Shown: piece after piece, positions 1 through 5,874 of the stretch
Position numbering within the stretch: the stretch's first letter is position 1
How the letters are laid out: each line of letters opens with the position of its first letter
Origin: Flavobacteriales bacterium
Lineage (GTDB): Bacteria; Bacteroidota; Bacteroidia; Flavobacteriales; BACL11
Direction of reading: 5' to 3'
NCBI GenBank assembly: GCA_018695965.1
Contig: JABHQB010000093.1
Location: forward strand, 1-12,045
DNA length: 12,045 nt
The notes under the pieces: generated by a model
Database searches by the model: none
Seen by the model: only the letters and a program-made list of their open reading frames with translations
Told to the model about the DNA's origin: nothing
Translations under genes and position numbers: made by a program

Positions 1-137
1 GAATATCTTGTATAAGCAAACGCCACAAATAATGATAACAGGATGCTAAGTAAAAAGTAATACCAATTATGCCGAATCTTATACAACAATTCTCTGACAT
101 CCAGCACATTATCTAATGAGTTTTGTTTTCTGTCCAT
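1..137 (-). CDS. Wzc/Wzz-type polysaccharide chain-length protein (N-terminal fragment)
   Basis: This is the first 45 codons of a gene that runs off the left edge. Reading from ATG at 137, the fragment starts MDRKQNSLDNVLDVRELLYK. It continues with IRHNWYYF and a hydrophobic stretch (about residues 26-42) that ends in AYTRY. A short polar N-terminus, a basic/aromatic patch and then the first transmembrane helix is the usual start of Bacteroidota Wzc-like polysaccharide co-polymerases, which span the inner membrane and often carry a C-terminal tyrosine kinase. The start codon directly follows the stop of the upstream export lipoprotein gene (TAAATG), so the two are almost certainly co-transcribed and probably translationally coupled. 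Wza-Wzc order is typical of capsule/exopolysaccharide export operons. Whether the kinase domain exists cannot be seen here. The assignment rests on a short fragment plus gene context. Confidence 0.75.
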   Translation of the reverse strand, partial: MDRKQNSLDNVLDVRELLYKIRHNWYYFLLSILLSLFVAFAYTRY

Positions 138-893
138 TTACCTATTATTTAAAAGGAAATAAAGCGTTATAGAAGAAATCCCAACAGAAACTGCGCTAGA
201 CAGATTCTTTACTGAATAGAACTTCTTTTTTAAAGGTTCAACATAAACAATATCCTGAGGGTGTAAATAGATATCTTTATTATTTAATAATCTCGGATCT
301 GTTAAATCTAAATAAATTACTCTAGATTCTACCCCATCTCTACGAATTACTTTTATTCTTTTCCTGTTTGCAAACTCTGTTAAATCATTTGATTTACCAA
401 TTAAATGAAGAATATTTTGATTAGAACGAATAATATTATATTCTCCAGGAGTATTAACTTCACCCAAAACACTAACCTTAAAATTAAGAATATTTACTTT
501 TACAATAGGGTCTTTAAAGTAGGTAGATGAAATCTGTGATATTTCATTCTCTATCTCAGAAAGAGAGAGCCCTTCTGCCTTTACACTACCAATCATTGGT
601 AAGGTAACAATACCATCTGATTTTACTAAATACCCATATAAATACGGATTCTGATTCATCAACTGAGGATTAGAAGTCTCTTGTAAATTAAAAAAGTCAT
701 ATTCAGATTTAGTAGTACTACTAATCTGAACAGAGAGTAAATCTTCCTTCTGAATTATATAATCATATGTAGTAGATTCTACTTTTACATTATCAGTATT
801 TATATACTCAAGATTCCTATTTGTAATACAAGAGGATAAAAAAAATATACTAACAAAAAATGATAAGAATCTTATTTTAAGTATTTGTTTCAT
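138..893 (-). CDS. Wza/OPX-type polysaccharide export outer-membrane lipoprotein
   Basis: The 251-residue protein has a lipoprotein signal peptide: a basic/hydrophobic N-terminus, then lipobox LSSC with the acylated cysteine at C22. Residues about 43-135 fit the polysaccharide-export domain (DYIIQKEDLLSVQISS, then GYLVKSDGIVTLPMIG, then VKAEGLSLSEIENEI). Residues about 137-220 fit an SLBB domain (FKVSVLGEVNTPGEYNI, then ILHLIGKSNDLTEFANR, then HPQDIVYVEP). A hydrophobic C-terminal segment (about 230-248) could be the outer-membrane helix that forms the pore in Wza octamers. The length is typical for Bacteroidota OPX proteins. The protein should form the outer-membrane channel for capsule or exopolysaccharide, working with the Wzc-like protein encoded immediately downstream. 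The base of its start region lacks a Shine-Dalgarno sequence, as is usual in this phylum. The polysaccharide itself is unknown because the glycosyltransferases lie outside the window. Confidence 0.9.
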   Translation of the reverse strand: MKQILKIRFLSFFVSIFFLSSCITNRNLEYINTDNVKVESTTYDYIIQKEDLLSVQISSTTKSEYDFFNLQETSNPQLMNQNPYLYGYLVKSDGIVTLPMIGSVKAEGLSLSEIENEISQISSTYFKDPIVKVNILNFKVSVLGEVNTPGEYNIIRSNQNILHLIGKSNDLTEFANRKRIKVIRRDGVESRVIYLDLTDPRLLNNKDIYLHPQDIVYVEPLKKKFYSVKNLSSAVSVGISSITLYFLLNNR

Positions 894-923
894 AAGGAGA
901 TTTCTTTATTTGAAAAAACTTTA

Positions 924-931
924 CAAATATC
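924..931 (-). promoter_or_regulatory. possible -7 box for the polysaccharide-export operon
   Basis: On the minus strand this reads GATATTTG, one mismatch from the Bacteroidota -7 consensus TAnnTTTG. It lies 31 nt upstream of the export lipoprotein start codon. I see no convincing -33 TTG at the right spacing, so this is tentative. Confidence 0.25.
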
Positions 932-1009
932 GTAAATTTAATCTATATATGAAAATATTAAAGATTAATACTCTAATAAATCTAAGAACCTCTCCTAAAA
1001 CCTAAGGAT

Positions 1010-1029
1010 TAGAAGGATATTTCCTTCTA
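1010..1029. other. hairpin in the divergent intergenic region
   Basis: The arms TAGAAGGA and TCCTTCTA form a perfect 8-bp inverted repeat around a 4-nt TATT loop. It sits in the 241-bp gap between the minus-strand export operon and the plus-strand lipid operon. No T-run follows on either strand, so it is not a standard intrinsic terminator. It could be an operator, a 5'-leader hairpin or a chance structure in AT-rich DNA. The rest of the gap shows no further gene. Confidence 0.45.
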
Positions 1030-1134
1030 GTATAACAACTTACAATATATTACTAGAAACAGTAGAAAACCATTTTGATATTTAGAAGTAAAAATACCAT
1101 ATTTATTCTTTAATTTGCATATCAAAAAACATTT

Positions 1135-1251
1135 ATGTCTTTAGAGGATTTAGTAATAGTATTCTTATTTATTTTATCAGTTTTTTTTCTTTATAATAAG
1201 TTTAAAAAAAATGATGATAATTGCGGTAATGGGAATTGTGATTGCAAATAA
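1135..1251 (+). CDS. small FeoB-associated-type Cys-rich membrane protein
   Basis: This 38-codon gene begins MSLEDLVIVFLFILSVFF. It has one N-terminal transmembrane helix (about residues 5-20), a basic stretch (NKFKK) and a short cysteine-rich tail, CGNGNCDCK, with Cys at 30, 35 and 37. That architecture (single helix, lysines, CGxGxCxCK-like end) matches the FeoB-associated Cys-rich membrane protein family, whose members are often encoded beside the ferrous iron transporter FeoB. No feoA or feoB is in the window. The stop codon is immediately followed by the ATG of the LTA-synthase-like gene (TAAATG), so it is the first cistron of that operon. The start is the only ATG upstream of the helix in frame. 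The family match is recognised by eye. A role in iron or metal handling is family-level inference, not shown here. Confidence 0.75.
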   Translation: MSLEDLVIVFLFILSVFFLYNKFKKNDDNCGNGNCDCK

Positions 1252-3801
1252 ATGATATTTCTGAAAACTTTTTGGAAAAGAATTTTCTTTTTATTACTAA
1301 TTTACTCTTCTAGTAGGATATTATTTTATCTTTTTAATTCCTCATCTTTTTCGGAAAATATCTTTCTGTCTATTTTAGAGGGAATACGTTTCGACATCTC
1401 CGCACTATTTTATATTAATATCCCTTTACTCATTTTATTATTGATTCCAATTGAATCAATATGTGATTTAACACTCTTTATAACAAGAAAACTATGGCGG
1501 ATAAAACGTATACTTTTTCCAATAATAAAATTATTAGAGTATTGTAAAAATATTAAAATAAAGATTTGGTATCAAAAAATGACGAATATTCTGTTCTATA
1601 TCATAAATATACCATTTATCGTAATTAATAATGTGGATATTGAATATTTTAAATTTACACAAAAAAGAAGTAGTATTGATATTATTGATTTATTAAGTCT
1701 TGGAGGAGGAGGAGATACTTTTAACTTTTTACCACAATATATAATAGATTACTGGCACGTCACTATTATCACTATTATCCATATCTTTTTATTATTAAAG
1801 ATTAAGAAATTCGACACAAAAGGATTCAATATAATTAGAGAAATATTGGGGGAAATCGGAACATTTATTAGAAATAAAAATAAAGGGTTGACAAACTACA
1901 AACAAATCATTAGCATTCTATTAATCTTAATATTGTTATTTATTTCTCTTACATTAAGTAAATTATTACCTTTTCTTTTATTCATTAATTTACTAGCAAT
2001 TACATTTATATCTATTGGATATTCTATTACATACATTCTTAAACCAAACTTAGATATCAAGAAATGGACAATATTCATATTGATTGGATATCTTTTAATA
2101 TATTTCTATTTGCAGGATATTTGGAGCCGCACCGACACATGGAATGTAATCATCTTTCTAACATATATCTCTATTCCTATTCTTTTAGTTATATTAAGAG
2201 GGTTTAATAAGATATCTTATTCTGATTTTAATAAACAGATAACATCTTTCGTTATCCCAATTATCTTACTTGGTGTTTCATATATAATTCTTTTAAATAA
2301 TTTATCAGGACATCAGGAGATCCATATAAACGCAGTAAGCAACAAGTTTGTTTTCTTGATATCTTCTATAATAATACTATTCCTGACATCATTATTGATA
2401 TTAATAAGATTGTACCCAAAACAAAAAGGAATAAAAGAAATTATTATATTCTTACTTAGTTGTTATATCATTATTCTTGGAGCGAGAGGAGGAACTCAAT
2501 TAAAACCAATAAAACCGATACATGCAGGAATCTTTAGTAATACCCAAAATAGTGCTTTAATTCTGAATACTCCATTTTGTATTTTACATTCTTATTTCTC
2601 TAAAGGATTGGAAAAACACAATTATTTCACAAAAGAAGAGGTAAACAAAATCTATACAACAACGCATAAATTTGAAGATCAGTTCCAAAAGAAGAATATT
2701 GTAATTATCATCTTGGAAAGCTTCTCGAAAGAATATATAGGGTACTATAATGAAGGGAATGGGTACACACCATTTTTAGATTCTATAATTCAACATTCCT
2801 TAGTAATGGAAAATGGATATGCTAATGGTGTAAAATCAATAGAAGCAGTTCCTTCAATTATTTCTTCAGTTCCTACACTTATGAACGAACCTTTCATTAC
2901 TTCTCCCTACTCTACAAATTCTTGTAATTCTATTGCAAGTTTATTAAAAAAAGAAGGCTATTCAGCAAGTTTCTTCCATGGTGGAGCTAGAGGAACTATG
3001 GGGTTTTATTCATATACTCAGAAAGCAGGCTTTAATAATTACTTTGGAATTGAAGAATTCCTCCATAACGGAGGAAAAGAAGAAGAAGATGATGATAAAG
3101 TTTGGGGAGCTTATGACGGTCCGTTTTTTAAGTATTTTTCAGAATATTTGAAAAAAGAACAAGAACCTTTTGTAACTACATTCTTTAGTATTACATCTCA
3201 CCCACCATTTACTTTACCAGAAGAATTTGAAAATACGTTTCCAAAAGGAAATAACGGCTATCATGAAACAGTTGGATATACCGATCAGATGCTAAAAGAG
3301 TTCTTTGAGAGATCAAAGAAAGAAGAATGGTATAAAAATACTTTATTTGTAATTACAGCAGATCATACTAGTGGATCAAATTCTGATCCTGAATATAAAA
3401 ACAGAGTTGGAAGATACTCTATTCCTATAATTTATTTTATGGGAGATTCTTCCTTGAAAGGAAGCAATACTACTATAACTCAGCAAATTGATATTATGCC
3501 AACAATTCTAGATATGCTTAATTATAATAAAGAATTCTTTGGTTTTGGAAAATCTATTTATGAAAAATCTATTTCCTCAGATGAAAGTTGGGCAATTAGC
3601 AACCTGTATTATGGTGAACATTTACTGACTCATGAGGAAGGGTTTTTAATTGGAAGAGAGGAGGAATACACGAACTTTTCTGACAAAAATTTGAAGGAAG
3701 AAACCAAAGTAAATAAAGATGTAATAAAACTTTTAAAAGCTATAAAACAGAAATATAATAATAGTTTACTCAACAATAAAATGAATATAAATGAAGATTA
3801 A
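1252..3801 (+). CDS. LTA synthase/MdoB-like membrane phosphoglycerol transferase (sulfatase fold)
   Basis: The 849-residue enzyme has a long polytopic membrane part (residues 1 to about 411, about 11 hydrophobic segments by eye) followed by an alkaline-phosphatase/sulfatase-superfamily domain (about 480-770). Visible active-site elements are IIILES with E489, the KSIE motif with S529 where LtaS has its catalytic Thr, FFHGGARGTMGF (574-585), SHPPF with H650, and TADH with D704 and H705. The conserved QQIDIMPTILDML helix (744-756) closes the domain. Relatives move phosphoglycerol from phosphatidylglycerol onto an acceptor, leaving diacylglycerol, with the catalytic domain in the periplasm. The membrane part is about 200 residues longer than in the usual 600-650-residue members. 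The downstream lipid kinase overlaps by 11 nt, which supports a lipid substrate. The acceptor is unknown, and phosphatase or phosphoethanolamine transferase activity cannot be excluded. Confidence 0.85.
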   Translation: MIFLKTFWKRIFFLLLIYSSSRILFYLFNSSSFSENIFLSILEGIRFDISALFYINIPLLILLLIPIESICDLTLFITRKLWRIKRILFPIIKLLEYCKNIKIKIWYQKMTNILFYIINIPFIVINNVDIEYFKFTQKRSSIDIIDLLSLGGGGDTFNFLPQYIIDYWHVTIITIIHIFLLLKIKKFDTKGFNIIREILGEIGTFIRNKNKGLTNYKQIISILLILILLFISLTLSKLLPFLLFINLLAITFISIGYSITYILKPNLDIKKWTIFILIGYLLIYFYLQDIWSRTDTWNVIIFLTYISIPILLVILRGFNKISYSDFNKQITSFVIPIILLGVSYIILLNNLSGHQEIHINAVSNKFVFLISSIIILFLTSLLILIRLYPKQKGIKEIIIFLLSCYIIILGARGGTQLKPIKPIHAGIFSNTQNSALILNTPFCILHSYFSKGLEKHNYFTKEEVNKIYTTTHKFEDQFQKKNIVIIILESFSKEYIGYYNEGNGYTPFLDSIIQHSLVMENGYANGVKSIEAVPSIISSVPTLMNEPFITSPYSTNSCNSIASLLKKEGYSASFFHGGARGTMGFYSYTQKAGFNNYFGIEEFLHNGGKEEEDDDKVWGAYDGPFFKYFSEYLKKEQEPFVTTFFSITSHPPFTLPEEFENTFPKGNNGYHETVGYTDQMLKEFFERSKKEEWYKNTLFVITADHTSGSNSDPEYKNRVGRYSIPIIYFMGDSSLKGSNTTITQQIDIMPTILDMLNYNKEFFGFGKSIYEKSISSDESWAISNLYYGEHLLTHEEGFLIGREEEYTNFSDKNLKEETKVNKDVIKLLKAIKQKYNNSLLNNKMNINED

Positions 3802-4660
3802 ATTTATTGTAAATCCAGTTTCTGGTAAAGGTAAACAAAAAGGTATTGAAGATTCAATTAAAAAAAATCTAGATTCAAAAAAATATGAATACAGTGTCAG
3901 ATTCACAGAAAGACAAGGACATGCAAAAGAACTCTGTAGACAAGCAATTACAGATGGTTATGAAGCTGTAATTGCAGTTGGTGGAGATGGAACAGTAAAC
4001 GAAATTGCTTCAGAATGTATCGGGAAAGATACTGTATTAGGAATCATACCGGCCGGATCAGGAAACGGATTTGCGTATCATATAGGAATGAAGAAAAATA
4101 TAAAAGAATCTATTCTGCAATTAAATAATGCTACAATAAAAATAGTGGATAGTTGCACAGCAAACTCCATTCCTTTTGTTAATATTAGTGGAATTGGTTT
4201 TGATGCTCATATTGCAAATTTATTTCAAAACTTAGAGAAAAGAGGTTTTTGGAATTATATAAAACTAATATTTAAAGAAATAAACTACAAAGCAAAAGAA
4301 TATACTCTGCATTATGACGGAAAAAGTAAAAAGGTAAAGGCAATGTTTATAAGCTCTGCTAATGCAAGTCAATATGGAAATAACTTTCGTATTTCTCCTA
4401 AATCAAAATTAGATGATGGTCTTATTGATTTTGTAATTGTACAAGAAATGCCAAAACGTATGATTCTACAATTTTTGATTAAAATGGAAAATGGGAAAAT
4501 AGAAAACTCTAAATTTGTAGAAATAATACAATCAAAAGAGATGGAAATATTTAGTGATGAAAAGATAATTCATCTAGATGGTGAACCAAAAAAAATAAAT
4601 AAAAGTGTCTTAGTAAAGAACAATCCGAAAACCTTAAAAATACTTATACCAAATGAATAA
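3791..4660 (+). CDS. YegS/DagK-family diacylglycerol (lipid) kinase
   Basis: The 289-residue cytosolic lipid kinase has the full set of family motifs. These are NPVSGKGK (8-15), GGDGTVNE (64-71, the nucleotide-binding GGDGT signature), IPAGSGNGFA (86-95), an NxSGIGFDA segment (131-139), a C-terminal lobe starting near SANASQYGNNF (189-199) with LDDGLIDF following, and HLDGE (261-265) with the acidic residue expected near the active site. Length fits the YegS/Rv2252/BmrU family, which phosphorylates diacylglycerol or related lipids with ATP. The gene starts inside the end of the LTA-synthase-like gene (11-nt overlap), so translational coupling is likely. That context suggests it converts the diacylglycerol left by phosphoglycerol transfer into phosphatidic acid, as DgkB does beside LtaS function in Firmicutes. 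Exact lipid specificity cannot be read from sequence. Confidence 0.92.
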   Translation: MKIKFIVNPVSGKGKQKGIEDSIKKNLDSKKYEYSVRFTERQGHAKELCRQAITDGYEAVIAVGGDGTVNEIASECIGKDTVLGIIPAGSGNGFAYHIGMKKNIKESILQLNNATIKIVDSCTANSIPFVNISGIGFDAHIANLFQNLEKRGFWNYIKLIFKEINYKAKEYTLHYDGKSKKVKAMFISSANASQYGNNFRISPKSKLDDGLIDFVIVQEMPKRMILQFLIKMENGKIENSKFVEIIQSKEMEIFSDEKIIHLDGEPKKINKSVLVKNNPKTLKILIPNE

Positions 4661-4991
4661 AAAAGGGAAAAATAGAAAAGGTGTAATGTATTCGACAAAC
4701 CGAGATTTTGAATACGAATATGAAAATGATGAGATGGAGACACTTCCAAATAACAAACAGACTTTGAAAATCTGTATTGACAAACACAGAGCTGGAAAAA
4801 TTGCGGTTATTATTAAAGAATTTATCGGAACCTCAGAAGATTTAAAATCTTTAGGGAAACTACTAAAATCAAAATGTGGTGTAGGTGGAAGCGTAAAAAA
4901 CGGGGAAATAATAATACAAGGAAATATTAGAGATAAAGTTTTGGAGATTCTTAAAGAAGAAGGGTTTCATTATAAAAGAGTTGGGGGATAG
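4653..4991 (+). CDS. SUI1/YciH-family translation initiation factor homologue
   Basis: The 112-residue protein has a charged N-terminal extension (basic start, then acidic FEYEYENDEMET) and a SUI1/eIF1 domain at about residues 35-109. Recognisable family elements are TLKICIDKHRAGK, IKEFIGTSEDLKSLGKLLKS, the hallmark KCGVGGSVKNGEI, and IQGNIRDKVLEILKEEGF. Bacterial YciH proteins are eIF1 homologues thought to influence start-site selection and translation under stress; that is family knowledge. The gene overlaps the lipid kinase gene by 8 nt and is the last gene of the operon. Its stop TAG lies only 20 nt from the 3' end of the convergent tRNA-Leu. No functional link to lipid metabolism is obvious, so the grouping may reflect co-expression only. 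Confidence 0.92.
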   Translation: MNKKGKNRKGVMYSTNRDFEYEYENDEMETLPNNKQTLKICIDKHRAGKIAVIIKEFIGTSEDLKSLGKLLKSKCGVGGSVKNGEIIIQGNIRDKVLEILKEEGFHYKRVGG

Positions 4992-5005
4992 ATATACATG
5001 TATAT
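4992..5005. repeat. 14-nt perfect palindrome between SUI1 gene and tRNA-Leu
   Basis: ATATACATGTATAT begins at the base after the SUI1-gene stop codon and ends 6 nt before the mature 3' end of tRNA-Leu on the opposite strand. It has almost no loop and no T-run, so it is a poor terminator. It could be a protein-binding palindrome or a chance AT-rich sequence. Confidence 0.4.
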
Positions 5006-5011
5006 AAAATG

Positions 5012-5094
5012 TGCCCAGAGCGGGAGTCGAACCCGCACGTCCGTAGGACACATGACCCTCAATCATGCCTGTCTACCAATTTCAGCACCTGGGC
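5012..5094 (-). tRNA. tRNA-Leu (anticodon GAG)
   Basis: The 83-nt gene folds as a class II tRNA. Acceptor GCCCAGG pairs with TCTGGGC (one G-T wobble), with discriminator A. The anticodon stem CATGA/TCATG holds loop TTGAGGG with anticodon GAG (plus-strand 5058-5060). The long variable arm has stem GTCC/GGAC around TAC. The T arm is GCGGG/CCCGC with loop TTCGACT. A long variable arm with GAG identifies leucine. The 3' CCA is not encoded (ACA follows the stem), so it must be added by a nucleotidyltransferase. A TAnnTTTG box lies 11 nt upstream. Confidence 0.97.
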
Positions 5095-5104
5095 GGCTGT
5101 TTTA

Positions 5105-5112
5105 CAAAACTA
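5105..5112 (-). promoter_or_regulatory. -7 box of tRNA-Leu promoter
   Basis: The minus strand reads TAGTTTTG, a perfect match to the Bacteroidota -7 consensus TAnnTTTG. It ends 11 nt before the mature tRNA-Leu 5' end. The matching -33 region is a weaker TTTAG, 18 nt further upstream, inside the terminator hairpin that follows tRNA-Lys. Confidence 0.6.
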
Positions 5113-5115
5113 CTT

Positions 5116-5147
5116 AAAAAAATAATCCCACTAAATTTAGCGGGATT
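5116..5147 (-). terminator. intrinsic terminator after tRNA-Lys
   Basis: On the minus strand the hairpin ATCCCGCTAAA/TTTAGTGGGAT forms an 11-bp complementarity with a single G-T wobble. It is followed by A and seven Ts. On the plus strand the same position is an A-C mismatch, so the structure is better on the minus strand, matching its place 7 nt below tRNA-Lys. The plus strand also ends in a T-run, so weak bidirectional action is possible. Confidence 0.8.
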
Positions 5148-5153
5148 TTTTTG

Positions 5154-5226
5154 TGACCTGGCTGGGGCTCGAACCCAGGACCCTCTCCTTAAAAGGGAGA
5201 TGCTCTACCAACTGAGCTACCAGGTC
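5154..5226 (-). tRNA. tRNA-Lys (anticodon UUU)
   Basis: The 73-nt gene has acceptor GACCTGG/CCAGGTC with discriminator A. The D arm is GCTCAGTTGGTAGAGC. The anticodon stem TCTCC/GGAGA holds loop CTTTTAA with anticodon TTT (plus-strand 5191-5193). The variable loop is short, and the T arm is CTGGG/CCCAG with loop TTCGAGC. CCA is not encoded. It is transcribed ahead of tRNA-Leu but separated from it by a terminator hairpin. Confidence 0.98.
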
Positions 5227-5238
5227 TTAAATCGGCTG

Positions 5239-5267
5239 CAAATATATTTATATTTATTTTTCTACAA
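5239..5267 (-). promoter_or_regulatory. tRNA-Lys promoter, Bacteroidota type
   Basis: On the minus strand a TTG (5265-5267) is followed after 18 nt by TATATTTG (5239-5246), a perfect TAnnTTTG -7 box. This fits the TTG/TAnnTTTG promoter arrangement described for Bacteroides and Flavobacterium. The box ends 13 nt before the mature tRNA-Lys 5' end, so the leader would be very short. Confidence 0.75.
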
Positions 5268-5313
5268 TAAAAATTACTATTTTTATTTATATTAATTTTT
5301 TACTAGTATATTA

Positions 5314-5344
5314 TTGAAAATAAGGATAATATATTGTTGATTTG
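5314..5344 (+). promoter_or_regulatory. possible aroK promoter
   Basis: On the plus strand TTG (5314-5316) and TTGATTTG (5337-5344, one mismatch to TAnnTTTG) are 20 nt apart, an acceptable spacing for a Bacteroidota promoter. The box ends 29 nt before the aroK start codon. The mismatch makes this tentative. The remaining bases between the tRNA-Lys promoter and this site are AT-rich with no other recognisable feature. Confidence 0.35.
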
Positions 5345-5373
5345 CAACATTAAATTTCTATCAAATAGATTAA

Positions 5374-5874
5374 ATGAGATATTTTCTGATTGGTTTTATG
5401 GGTTCTGGGAAAAGTTCAATTGGCAAACAACTTGCCAAAGAACTTAACATAAAACATATTGATCTTGATAATCTTATTGAGGAATCAGAAAATATAAAAA
5501 TTGCAGATATTTTTAATAATTCAGGAGAAACTTACTTCAGGGAATTAGAAGAGAAATATCTGAAGGAAACAATAAAAGAAGATAACATATTAGTTTCTAC
5601 CGGAGGTGGAACTCCCACTACCCATGGTCTGATGGATATAATGAATAACATTGGAGAAACTATTTATTTAGAGTGTTGTACTGAAACTCTGTTCGAGAGA
5701 TTGAATAAAGACAAAGAAAAAAGGCCAATGATCTCTATTTTATCTGAAGAAAGTTTAAGGAGATATATAGTAAATAAACTGGAAGAAAGAAGACTCTTCT
5801 ATAAAAAAGCGACACACACCATCTGTAACGATAGAGGATATTGTGTAGATAAAATTATTGATGTTTTAGGATAA
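5374..5874 (+). CDS. aroK: shikimate kinase
   Basis: The 166-residue protein phosphorylates shikimate to shikimate 3-phosphate with ATP, step five of the chorismate pathway, in the cytosol. It has Walker A GFMGSGKS (7-14), the shikimate/magnesium-binding D30-L-D32, YFRELE with R56, TGGGT (76-80) binding shikimate, the lid-region RP with R117, and the C-terminal EERRLFY arginines (139-140) found in shikimate kinases. Length is typical of AroK. The gene is monocistronic as far as the window shows. No other aromatic amino acid genes are near. Its last 9 nt overlap the end of the convergent phosphoribosyltransferase gene, leaving no room for a terminator. A spaced TTG/TTGATTTG promoter candidate lies just upstream. 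Confidence 0.96.
   Translation: MRYFLIGFMGSGKSSIGKQLAKELNIKHIDLDNLIEESENIKIADIFNNSGETYFRELEEKYLKETIKEDNILVSTGGGTPTTHGLMDIMNNIGETIYLECCTETLFERLNKDKEKRPMISILSEESLRRYIVNKLEERRLFYKKATHTICNDRGYCVDKIIDVLG

Noticed and set aside
1111..1117. TAATTTG as a -7 box for the 38-codon gene
   Set aside because: It is one base short of TAnnTTTG, and the nearest TTTG upstream is 33 nt away, too far for a -33 element. The same 7-mer occurs upstream of the phosphoribosyltransferase gene without support.
1896..2078. 60-residue minus-strand reading frame
   Set aside because: It lies entirely antisense to the LTA-synthase-like gene and has no recognisable family or promoter.
4869..5066. Minus-strand reading frame containing GRAGSTPALG
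   Set aside because: It is a translation of part of tRNA-Leu running into the antisense of the SUI1 gene; it is not a gene.
5065..5295. Plus-strand reading frame with the peptide DLAGARTQDPLLKREM
   Set aside because: It is the antisense translation of the tRNA-Lys and tRNA-Leu genes, a well-known false protein.
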